A stretch of DNA of 64,000 bases from Oscillospiraceae bacterium. Lineage in GTDB: Bacteria; Bacillota; Clostridia; Saccharofermentanales; Saccharofermentanaceae. The stretch lies in contig CACYMP010000009.1 of the NCBI GenBank assembly GCA_902775565.1, positions 1 to 64,000 of the forward strand, in the 5' to 3' direction. Each line of letters begins with the position of its first letter. Within the stretch, counting starts at the first letter, position 1. The notes beneath the pieces were generated by a model, which was given only the letters and a program-made list of their open reading frames with translations, had not been told where the DNA came from and did no database searches. Position numbers and translations under genes: made by a program. Positions 53,640 to 61,023 of this stretch are shown here, piece after piece.

Positions 53640-54593
53640 TCAGAGACCTTCAACGGAAGCGATAGCTTCACGCATATTTGCTTCGGATCTCTTGAGGAGC
53701 TGATACTCCTCATCGGTAAGACGCATATCGATGATCTTGTCAACGCCGTTAGCACCGATAAGTGCGGGAACATCAAGCGTTACGCCGCTGATGCCGTACT
53801 CGCCGTTGAGTCTTGTGGATACTGTTCTGATAGTATGCTCGTCTTCTGTGATACTCCTGAGGAGTGTGGCAGCACTTACTGCGATACCGTTGAATGTAGC
53901 GCCCTTGAGCTTGATGATCTGTGCGCCGGAAGACTTTGTCTGCTGTGCGATCTCATCTTTGACATCCTGGCCGAAAGGTACGCCGATAGCTTCTGCGTAC
54001 TCATCGATGCCCATACCTGCAACGTGTGTGTGGCTCCATGCAGGGAACTGTGTCTCGCCGTGCTCGCCGAGGATATAGCCGTGAACGTTTCTTACGTCAA
54101 CACCGAGCTTTCTGGAGATAAGGACTCTGAAACGTGCGGAGTCGAGGTTCGTACCAGAACCGATGATCAGGTTCGAAGGGAGTCCTGACCACTCTGCAAC
54201 CTTATATGTTACGAGGTCGCAAGGGTTGGAGATGACCATGATGACACCCTTGTTATAGTGCTCCATGATGCTGTCTGTGATTACATGAGCGAGCTTGACG
54301 TTCTTCTTTGCAAGGTCAAGTCTTGTCTCGCCTTCTTTTCTCGGGATACCTGCAGTGATGATGATGCAGTCGGCATCCTTAACATCGCTGTAGTCTCCGG
54401 CATGGATATACATATCGCCGATGAACGGAAGTCCGTGGCTGATATCAAGCGCCTCTCCTAAAGCCTTCTCCTTATTAACATCAATGAGAACGAGCTCTGA
54501 GCAGAGCTGCTGCATTGCAATTGCGAATGCGGTGGTTGATCCTACCGCGCCGGCGCCGATAATGGCGACCTTGGTACCTTCCTGTTTATACAT
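53640..54593 (-). CDS. ldh: L-lactate/malate dehydrogenase family protein
   Basis: 317 residues, full length. Rossmann motif VAIIGAGAVGSTTAFA, catalytic Arg in DSARFR and His in GEHGETQFPAWS. Overall it resembles L-lactate dehydrogenase (GETRLDL loop, GTNLDSARFR). The residue that selects substrate, Gln102 in lactate dehydrogenases, is Arg85 here (AGIPRKEGETR). Arg at that place is the malate dehydrogenase signature. The enzyme may therefore reduce oxaloacetate or be of mixed specificity. ATG 54593 follows AAGGGGGC. A monocistronic unit between two terminator-like regions. Confidence 0.88.
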   Translation of the reverse strand: MYKQEGTKVAIIGAGAVGSTTAFAIAMQQLCSELVLIDVNKEKALGEALDISHGLPFIGDMYIHAGDYSDVKDADCIIITAGIPRKEGETRLDLAKKNVKLAHVITDSIMEHYNKGVIMVISNPCDLVTYKVAEWSGLPSNLIIGSGTNLDSARFRVLISRKLGVDVRNVHGYILGEHGETQFPAWSHTHVAGMGIDEYAEAIGVPFGQDVKDEIAQQTKSSGAQIIKLKGATFNGIAVSAATLLRSITEDEHTIRTVSTRLNGEYGISGVTLDVPALIGANGVDKIIDMRLTDEEYQLLKRSEANMREAIASVEGL

Positions 54594-54713
54594 AACTTGT
54601 TGCCCCCTTTTATAGCAATACGAATAATATCAAGAACAGTCATTCAATTAAAGTTGTTTTTCGTTAGGATTTTTACCTAAAAAATTGCCCCTCAGGCACC
54701 CCTGAAAGTGTAA

Positions 54714-54734
54714 TTTGATAATTTGATAATCAAA
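54714..54734. promoter_or_regulatory. Palindrome with direct repeat upstream of the dehydrogenase gene
   Basis: TTTGATA occurs twice, 8 bp apart (54714-54720 and 54722-54728), and the second forms the perfect 13-bp palindrome TTTGATAATCAAA (54722-54734). It lies 121-141 bp before the dehydrogenase start and is a candidate operator. The half-site ATCAA resembles that of FNR-type proteins, but the spacing does not fit. Confidence 0.35.
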
Positions 54735-54770
54735 CTTTTTCTTAACGAAAATGGCTTTTCCCGTCTTGCA

Positions 54771-55364
54771 TCAGAGTTTTTCGGGGGCTGATACCAGGTC
54801 CAGCGCAAAATCCCTCAGCTCGGGAGCGTGCTCTTTTACATATGTTTCCCTGTAAGAATAGTCTTTACGGCTTCCGTCCCACTCGCTGTAAAAGGAAAGT
54901 TCCGCGATGATGATCACATTGCCTTCCAAGCAGAACATTGCCTGTATCGTCGCATCATCAACATAGGGCATCTCGCCTTTGAACCGGTTCGGATCCTCGT
55001 TTTCCCCGTAGCTGTCCTTCCTTTTCGATGCTTTGTACCATTCTTCAAATGCAGCTCGGGCCTGCTCCTCGGTATCGTAGACCTCATAACTGTATTCGGT
55101 CTCATTCCCGCTATTCTGAATAGTCCTTATATAAAGGTATGTGCCCTTTTTCTCATCCCGGCGCTTGGTTATTGTCCAGATACCGTTAACTTCACGACTT
55201 CTTTCATTTATGTCGAGGGGATAGTCCGTGACATACCTTGGTCCGGCTATTCCGGTATTCTTAAAGGCCCGCTTTCCGTTACAGGTCAGCAGGATCAAGA
55301 CTGCGGCTATGCACACCAGCGCAACAGCCGCAAGAATACTTACCGTTATCCATATGCGTTTCAT
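54771..55364 (-). CDS. Single-pass membrane-anchored protein of unknown function
   Basis: 197 residues. One N-terminal membrane helix (about 5-27, containing a Cys that is poorly placed for a lipobox) and an external domain of about 165 residues. It has YEVYDTEEQARAAFEEWYKA and GNVIIIAELSFYSEWDG, a pattern of small secreted domains with mixed alpha/beta content. No family assigned. It ends 177 bp before the dehydrogenase gene. Confidence 0.65.
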   Translation of the reverse strand: MKRIWITVSILAAVALVCIAAVLILLTCNGKRAFKNTGIAGPRYVTDYPLDINERSREVNGIWTITKRRDEKKGTYLYIRTIQNSGNETEYSYEVYDTEEQARAAFEEWYKASKRKDSYGENEDPNRFKGEMPYVDDATIQAMFCLEGNVIIIAELSFYSEWDGSRKDYSYRETYVKEHAPELRDFALDLVSAPEKL

Positions 55365-55419
55365 TTCCGGTGCCTTCCCCCTGCTTTTATCTTAAATGCA
55401 TACGTTCTGATAAGCAAAT

Positions 55420-55459
55420 AAAAAACGGCACGGAACTTTTTATGTCCCGCGCCGCCGTA
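55420..55459 (-). terminator. Terminator of thrS
   Basis: On the minus strand ACGGC-CGCGG and CCGTG-CCGT pair around an A-rich loop with a small bulge, followed by TTTTTTATT. It lies 22 bp after the thrS stop. Confidence 0.75.
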
Positions 55460-55480
55460 AGTCATTTAAAGATCAGATGA

Positions 55481-57307
55481 TCACATCTCCTGAGGGAGCT
55501 CCAGCGTTCTTTCGGCATTGAGCTTTTTGCAGATCTCAACGAACTTGTCCAAAGCTACGCCCTGAAGCTGCTTGTTGGAACCTCTGACGTTGACTGCGAC
55601 AGTGTTCTCGGCAGCTTCCTTGTCGCCTACTACGAGGATATAAGGATCCTTCATCTGCTTGAACTTCTTGATCTTGTCTCTCATGTTGACGTCAGTGTAG
55701 TCAGCCTCGACGCGTACGCCTGCGGCAGTGAGCTCGGACACGACCTTCTGCGCATAGTCGTTGTGCTCGGGCCTGATCGGTACGACTGCAACCTGGTAAG
55801 GGTTGAGCCAGAACGGGAACGAACCCTTGAAGTGCTCAGTGATGATACCGATGAATCTCTCGAAAGAACCGAAGATAGCACGGTGGATGACGATAGGCAT
55901 CTTCTGTGAGCCGTCCTTGTCGACGAAGGTGAGCTCGAAGTTATGAGGGAGCTGGAAGTCGAGCTGGACTGTTCCGCACTGCCACTCACGTCCAAGAGCG
56001 TCCTTGATCTGAAGGTCGATCTTCGGGCCGTAGAATGCGCCGTCTCCTTCGTTGATCTCGTAATTCTCCTCACCGTACTTCTCGTCGAGAATCTCCTTGA
56101 GTGCCGCCTCGGCTGCATTCCAGGACTCGAGATCGCCCATGTAGTCCTCAGGTCTTGTTGAGAACTCAGCGCGGTATGTGATACCAAACGTCTTGTAGAT
56201 CTCGTCTGCGATAGCGATTACATCCTTGATCTCATCCTTGATCTGATCGGGTGTGACGAACGTATGGTCATCATCCTGACGGAATTCCTGAACTCTGAAC
56301 AGACCGTTCATCTGACCGGACTTCTCTTTTCTGTGGAGAACGTCATATTCGCTGTAACGGATAGGAAGTTCCTTATAAGAATGCATCGTGCGCTTATAAG
56401 ACATCATTGCGTTAGGGCAGTTCATAGGCTTTGCTGCCATGGTGTCCTCTGCGTCAACGGAATACTTTTCCGCCGTCTCGTCGCTCTCGACAGCAGCACA
56501 AGCATTAACGCCCTTTGTGATGCCCGGAACGATGAACATGTTGTTCTGATAGTGTGCCCAGTGACCTGAGATGAGCCAGAGCTTCTTGTTGTTGATAAGA
56601 GGCGCGGAGATCTCCGTATAGCCGTGCTTGAGCTGGATCTCACGGGAATACTTCATGAGTTCCTGATAGAGGACCCATCCCCTCGGGAGCCAGTAAGCCA
56701 TGCCCGGAGCAGTCTCACGGAACATGAACAGGTCAAGCTGCGTTCCGATCTTCTTGTGGTCTCTTTCCTGTGCTTCCTTGAGCCATGCAAGGTGAGCCTT
56801 GAGCTCGTCCTTGGAAGGGAAAGCGAAAAGATATATTCTCTGCAGCTGATCCCTCTTCTCATCGCCTCTCCAGTAAGCGCCCGAGACATTCTTGATCTTG
56901 AATGCTGCGCTGAAGAGCTCCTGTGAATTGTCTACGTGGGGGCCGCGGCAAAGATCGATAAAATCATCGCCGGTGTTGTAAGTTGAGATTACCTCGCCCT
57001 CGGGCAGATCGTTGATAAGCTCGGTCTTGAACTTCTGATCCTTGAAGATCTCAAGTGCTTCAGCCCTGGAAAGCTCCTTGCGGGTCCAGTCCTCACGGCG
57101 CTTGATGATCTCATGCATCTTCTCTTCGATTGCGGGAAAATCTTCTTCGGTGACTGCTCTCGGCAGGATGAAATCATAGTAGCATCCGTCTTCGATCTCA
57201 GGACCGATCGCGTACTGCACCTCTTTACCGAAGATCTCGATCACGGCCTTTGCCATGATGTGAGCCAGAGAGTGACGGTACACCTTCAATACTTCTTCTT
57301 TTTCCAT
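55481..57307 (-). CDS. thrS: Threonyl-tRNA synthetase lacking the TGS domain
   Basis: 608 residues. It begins directly with the N2 editing domain (VYRHSLAHIMAKAV), then the catalytic class II core (SGHWAHYQNNMF, MNCPNAMM, FRVQEFRQDDDHTF, PIVIHRAIFGSFERF) and the anticodon-binding domain (VAVVPIRPEHNDYA to the end). The usual ~60-residue N-terminal TGS domain is absent. The only upstream frame (22 residues) lacks TGS sequence. It charges tRNA-Thr. ATG 57307 has an excellent GGAGGAGG site. No T-box leader was found; instead a short hairpin lies just before the ribosome binding site. Confidence 0.96.
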   Translation of the reverse strand: MEKEEVLKVYRHSLAHIMAKAVIEIFGKEVQYAIGPEIEDGCYYDFILPRAVTEEDFPAIEEKMHEIIKRREDWTRKELSRAEALEIFKDQKFKTELINDLPEGEVISTYNTGDDFIDLCRGPHVDNSQELFSAAFKIKNVSGAYWRGDEKRDQLQRIYLFAFPSKDELKAHLAWLKEAQERDHKKIGTQLDLFMFRETAPGMAYWLPRGWVLYQELMKYSREIQLKHGYTEISAPLINNKKLWLISGHWAHYQNNMFIVPGITKGVNACAAVESDETAEKYSVDAEDTMAAKPMNCPNAMMSYKRTMHSYKELPIRYSEYDVLHRKEKSGQMNGLFRVQEFRQDDDHTFVTPDQIKDEIKDVIAIADEIYKTFGITYRAEFSTRPEDYMGDLESWNAAEAALKEILDEKYGEENYEINEGDGAFYGPKIDLQIKDALGREWQCGTVQLDFQLPHNFELTFVDKDGSQKMPIVIHRAIFGSFERFIGIITEHFKGSFPFWLNPYQVAVVPIRPEHNDYAQKVVSELTAAGVRVEADYTDVNMRDKIKKFKQMKDPYILVVGDKEAAENTVAVNVRGSNKQLQGVALDKFVEICKKLNAERTLELPQEM

Positions 57308-57332
57308 TGTAAAAACCTCCTCCAGAGTTTTA

Positions 57333-57351
57333 TGCACAGAACCGCTGTGCA
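57333..57351 (-). promoter_or_regulatory. thrS leader hairpin resembling a tRNA-Thr anticodon loop
   Basis: TGCACAG and CTGTGCA pair perfectly around CGGTT. Read as a 6-bp stem, the 7-nt loop is GCGGUUC, with GGU (a threonine anticodon) at the anticodon position. It ends 7 nt before the CTGGAGGAGG site and 25 nt before the thrS start. Compare the E. coli thrS operator, which mimics tRNA-Thr; the role here is inferred. Confidence 0.4.
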
Positions 57352-57432
57352 GAGTATTCGAGCATTTTAACAAAAGAAAACCTATTTTTCCACAAAAACC
57401 GCCTTTTTTCGCCTTTCGGAAGGCTGATTTCC

Positions 57433-57542
57433 AAAAACCTACACTGATTCCGCACTTTTAGTGTAGGTTTTAGTGTAAATCCCCTTTAATTACCCAAAAA
57501 ATTACACTAAAACCGCCTTTTTAGTGTAGATTTCAGTGTAAC
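57433..57542. repeat. Dispersed TAGTGTA repeat element, copy C
   Basis: Third ~110-bp copy: AAAAACCTACACTGATT, then TTTTAGTGTAGG and TTTTAGTGTAAATC, then ATTACACTAAAACC, then TTTTTAGTGTAGATTTCAGT ending GTAA. Closest to copy B. It lies between the thrS start region and the trxA terminator. Confidence 0.85.
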
Positions 57543-57607
57543 CAGCACATCGAAGCGTTCCGCGCGCCGCCGCACCCCGCACCCCAAGCCCCGCCGCCGC
57601 CCCAAAC

Positions 57608-57634
57608 AAAAAGGCCGCACCCTGCGGCACGGCC
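57608..57634 (-). terminator. Terminator of trxA
   Basis: GGCCGTGCC and GGGTGCGGCC pair (two wobble pairs) around a small loop, followed on the minus strand by TTTTT. It lies 24 bp after the trxA stop. Confidence 0.8.
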
Positions 57635-57657
57635 CTTTCTTCTTGTGTTGAAAGATC

Positions 57658-57969
57658 TTACTTGATGAGGTCCTCGAAAAACGCTTTCGGCTTGAATCCC
57701 AAGGACTGCTCCACTACCTCGCCGCCCTTGAAAAGCAGCACTGTAGGGATGCTCTGGATTCCATACTGAGCTGCGAGCTCGTCTTCCTCGTCAACGTTGA
57801 CCTTGCCTACCTTGACCTTGCCCTCGTTCTCCTCGGCGATCTGGGAAATGACCGGGCCAAGCATCTTGCAGGGACCGCACCAGGGTGCCCAGAAGTCGAC
57901 TAATACGGGGATCTCCGATCCTATTACCTCGGTCTCGAAGTTATCTGATGTAAGAATGATTTCTGCCAT
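57658..57969 (-). CDS. trxA: Thioredoxin
   Basis: 103 residues, standard. Active site WAPWCGPC, then the cis-Pro loop GIQSIPTVLLFKGG. A cytoplasmic dithiol reductant. ATG 57969 follows AAAGGAG by 9 nt; the longer frame to 58038 has no support. It is transcribed divergently from an HxlR-type regulator. Confidence 0.97.
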   Translation of the reverse strand: MAEIILTSDNFETEVIGSEIPVLVDFWAPWCGPCKMLGPVISQIAEENEGKVKVGKVNVDEEDELAAQYGIQSIPTVLLFKGGEVVEQSLGFKPKAFFEDLIK

Positions 57970-58010
57970 AGTTTTGCACTCCTTTCGAGTTGATTTCGTC
58001 CTATAGCATA

Positions 58011-58038
58011 AGTATATTTGGTACGGAAAACTTATCAA
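58011..58038 (-). promoter_or_regulatory. trxA: Promoter of trxA
   Basis: TTGATA (58038-58033) and TATACT (58016-58011) on the minus strand, 16-bp spacer. It sits in the 108-bp divergent gap with hxlR, and the elements AAGTATA and CAAGTAC overlap it; a regulator bound here could control both genes. Confidence 0.55.
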
Positions 58039-58077
58039 GTACGCAGTTTTAACTCATCAGGTAAGGAATTTATTACT

Positions 58078-58425
58078 ATGGCTAAGACAAAAGCAGCAAA
58101 AGACACGCTCTGCGAGAGCATCACAGGCCAGGGATGCGGCTTAAAGAAGATCATCGGCATCATCGGCGGGAAATGGAAGATACTGATCCTCTGCTACATA
58201 GATGCCAAGGAGATCGGCCGTTTCGGCGAGATGAAAAGGACCATCTACGGCATCACGAACACTATGCTGGCATCTTCGTTAAAGGAAATGGAAGCTGACG
58301 GTCTTGTGGAAAGACACCTTTACGACGAGATGCCGGTCAGGGTCGAATACACCCTCACGGAAAAAGCCAAGACCCTCATTCCCATCCTGCTGGAGCTCAA
58401 ACGCTGGGGAGAGGTAAATCTTTAA
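58078..58425 (+). CDS. HxlR-family winged-helix transcriptional regulator
   Basis: 115 residues. HxlR fold with a conserved early Cys (QGCGLKKIIGIIGGKWKIL), then RFGEMKRTIYGITNTMLAS, LKEMEADGLVERHLYDEMPV and RVEYTLTEKAKTL. The early Cys is the redox-sensing residue in relatives such as YodB and QorR. It is divergent from trxA, so it may respond to thiol or electrophile stress and control trxA; this is inferred from position. ATG 58078 is preceded by AAGGAA. Confidence 0.9.
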   Translation: MAKTKAAKDTLCESITGQGCGLKKIIGIIGGKWKILILCYIDAKEIGRFGEMKRTIYGITNTMLASSLKEMEADGLVERHLYDEMPVRVEYTLTEKAKTLIPILLELKRWGEVNL

Positions 58426-58501
58426 TGTAAAAAGTTAATGAAAAATGACAATTTTAAATAATCACGGATAATTTACTAAATTTAGCCTGAAATTTTTAAA
58501 G

Positions 58502-58527
58502 TTGACTTAAGTTTTGCTCATTATAAT
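58502..58527 (+). promoter_or_regulatory. Possible promoter of the MacAB-like operon
   Basis: TTGACT and TATAAT with a short 14-bp spacer, 34 bp before the start codon. The hexamers are good but the spacing is poor, so a regulator that distorts DNA, or a different -35, may be involved. Confidence 0.35.
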
Positions 58528-58560
58528 CATCACAGCTATTAACATGCGAGGTTAAATAAC

Positions 58561-60321
58561 ATGGCAAGAAGGAAAAAGGTTAAGAAATCGACTATCGTAA
58601 AGGTCATCGTGATCGTCAGCATTCTTGTGGCTGCTGCGACGGCAGGCATCATCTACGCGAAAAACTACGTTTCGAAAAAGTTTGCCGATACGAAGCAGAC
58701 TTATATTTCCGCTGAGGCGAGCGTTCAGGATCTGAGCTCAAGAGTCTCCGGAACAGGTTCGCTTACGGATTCTGACACGGAAGATTATGAGATCCCCGAT
58801 AACGTGGACATCGACGAAGTTGTCGTTGAAGTCGGCGACAAGGTTGAAAAGGGTCAGGTGCTGGCAAAGATCAACACCAACTCCGTCCTGGCTGCAATGT
58901 ACGAGATCCAGTCCAAGATGGACGCTATCGACAAGCAGCTCCAGAAAGCTTCTGAGGAGAAGGCCGCAACGACCATCAAGTCGCAGGTCAAAGGCCGCGT
59001 AAAGGGCATCTACGTTAAGAAGAACAGCAACGTCATCTCCACGATGACCGAGAAGAACGCCCTGATGGTCCTTTCGCTTGACGGCAACATGGCTGTTGAG
59101 ATCGAGACAAACGATCTTACTGCAGGCAAAAAGGTCAAGGTCAAGTCCGGCAAAAAAACTTATAACGGCGCTGTAAAGAGCGTTTCCGACGGCAAGGTCA
59201 GGATCGTTTTCACAGACAACGGTCCCGTTCTCGGTGCTGACGCAACGGTTACTTCAACAGACGGCAAGACCACTTACGGCACAGGAAAGCTTCAGGTCAA
59301 CTCACCTCTTTCCATCGTTGCTTATGCCGGCAAGGTCTCATCCGTAAATGTAAAGCTCAACCAGTACGTAAAGAAGGGCAAGGTCCTCATGAAGCTCACT
59401 GCCACTTCATATACCGCAAACTACGACAAGCTCATCAGGGATCGTGCTGACCTTGCGGAAGAGCTTTCCGATCTTCTCAGGATCTATAATGACGGTGCGA
59501 TCCTTGCACAGATGTCCGGAACGATAAAAGCTGTTCCCAAGACTGACGATTCAGAGACAACAACATCTTCATCCGCTTCCACAAGCTCTGCCCAGAGCTA
59601 TTACGGATATTACGGACAGTCTTCCTCATCGTCTTCAACGGATACTTCAACAACAACCAAAACAAACATGTTCTCCATCTGCCCCGATCTCAAGATGACC
59701 GTTGAGGTCTCAGTCGATGAGAAGGACATCCTCTCCATCTCAAAGGGACAGTCTGCAGACGTCACCGTTGACTCGCTCGATAAGACGGTCAAGGGAACCA
59801 TTACGGAGATCGACAAATCCGGTACCACGACAGACGGCACCGTCGGATACACCGCAGAGATAACGATCGACAAGGAAGACGGCATGCTGTCAGGAATGTC
59901 CTGCACGGTCCTCATCGCAGTTACCGAACACAAGAACTCGATCGTCGTTCCGGTCGAAGCACTCAACAACACTGGTTCATCTTATTTCGTTTACACGACA
60001 TACGATGAAGAGACCAACACTCCCGGCGGTATGGTCGAGGTAAAGGTCGGTATCCAGAATGATTCGTTCGCCCAGATTACGGAAGGCCTCAAAGAGGGTG
60101 ACACCGTATGGTACAAAGAGCCCGAGCAGAATCCTTTCGAAAGGTACATGAACAGAGCCAACGGCAACGGCAGCAACCGTAATAACAACAGAAACAGAAG
60201 CGGCAATAACAGGCCCCAGGGCAGTTATGGCGGCAACAACAGACAGGGCGGCTATACTGGCACAAGATCCGGAGGTTCCGGCAACGGTAACCGCAGCAAC
60301 AGAAAATCTTCTGTGATCTGA
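58561..60321 (+). CDS. Membrane fusion protein (MacA/HlyD type) of an ABC exporter
   Basis: 586 residues. A basic N-terminus and one membrane helix (about 10-32) precede a biotinyl-lipoyl-like domain (VVEVGDKVEKGQVLAKINT) and a long region with a second lipoyl half (YAGKVSSVNVKLNQYVKKGK). Beta-barrel domains follow, and the tail (about 535-586) is Asn/Gly/Arg-rich (GNGSNRNNNRNRSGNN). It links the MacB-type permease to the wall side. It starts a four-gene operon. Confidence 0.88.
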   Translation: MARRKKVKKSTIVKVIVIVSILVAAATAGIIYAKNYVSKKFADTKQTYISAEASVQDLSSRVSGTGSLTDSDTEDYEIPDNVDIDEVVVEVGDKVEKGQVLAKINTNSVLAAMYEIQSKMDAIDKQLQKASEEKAATTIKSQVKGRVKGIYVKKNSNVISTMTEKNALMVLSLDGNMAVEIETNDLTAGKKVKVKSGKKTYNGAVKSVSDGKVRIVFTDNGPVLGADATVTSTDGKTTYGTGKLQVNSPLSIVAYAGKVSSVNVKLNQYVKKGKVLMKLTATSYTANYDKLIRDRADLAEELSDLLRIYNDGAILAQMSGTIKAVPKTDDSETTTSSSASTSSAQSYYGYYGQSSSSSSTDTSTTTKTNMFSICPDLKMTVEVSVDEKDILSISKGQSADVTVDSLDKTVKGTITEIDKSGTTTDGTVGYTAEITIDKEDGMLSGMSCTVLIAVTEHKNSIVVPVEALNNTGSSYFVYTTYDEETNTPGGMVEVKVGIQNDSFAQITEGLKEGDTVWYKEPEQNPFERYMNRANGNGSNRNNNRNRSGNNRPQGSYGGNNRQGGYTGTRSGGSGNGNRSNRKSSVI

Positions 60322-60339
60322 CGCGGGAGGCAGAATCAA

Positions 60340-61023
60340 ATGATTACCATGAAAGACATCTGCAAGACCTACCGCATCGGAACCGAGGTAGTTCATGCAC
60401 TGGATCATGCCACTTTAGAGGTCAATGACGGCGAATTCGTAAGCATCATCGGTCCTTCGGGAAGCGGCAAATCAACACTTATGAACATAATCGGATGCCT
60501 GGATATCGCTGATTCCGGCGAATATCTGCTCGACGGCATCCCGATCGAGGACTATTCCGAGAATGAGCTCGCGACCGTACGCAACAAGAAGATAGGCTTC
60601 GTTTTCCAGAGCTTCAATCTTATCAATAAGCTGACAGCTGCTGAGAACGTTGAGCTTCCGCTCATCTATCAGAAGCTCAAGAAGTCAGAGCGCAAAGCAC
60701 GTGTAAGAGCCGCCCTCGAAAAGGTGGACCTGCTCAAGCGTGCCGAGCACTTTCCTACCGAGCTTTCGGGCGGACAGCAGCAGCGTGTTGCCATCGCAAG
60801 AGCAATTGCAACACACCCCTCGCTTATCCTTGCCGACGAGCCCACGGGCAACCTCGACTCGAAGACAAGTAAGGAGATCATGGACATATTCCACGATCTC
60901 AACGCGCAGGGTAACACGATAGTCCTGATCACTCACGACAGAAATGTCGCGATGCAGGCCAAGAGAGCCATCAACATTCTTGACGGCAGAGTAACGGAGG
61001 CGACGGATGATTCAATCATTTAA
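60340..61023 (+). CDS. ABC transporter ATPase, MacB/LolD type
   Basis: 227 residues. Walker [10 protein letters not shown], signature LSGGQQQR, Walker [16 protein letters not shown] and switch His in ITHDRN. It powers the adjacent FtsX-type permease. It starts 18 bp after the fusion-protein gene with GGGAGG; it overlaps the permease gene by 17 bp. Confidence 0.95.
   Translation: MITMKDICKTYRIGTEVVHALDHATLEVNDGEFVSIIGPSGSGKSTLMNIIGCLDIADSGEYLLDGIPIEDYSENELATVRNKKIGFVFQSFNLINKLTAAENVELPLIYQKLKKSERKARVRAALEKVDLLKRAEHFPTELSGGQQQRVAIARAIATHPSLILADEPTGNLDSKTSKEIMDIFHDLNAQGNTIVLITHDRNVAMQAKRAINILDGRVTEATDDSII

Noticed and set aside
57308..57420. T-box riboswitch upstream of thrS
   Set aside because: No AGGGUGGNACCGCG-type sequence, no Stem I motifs and no terminator/antiterminator pair in the short leader.
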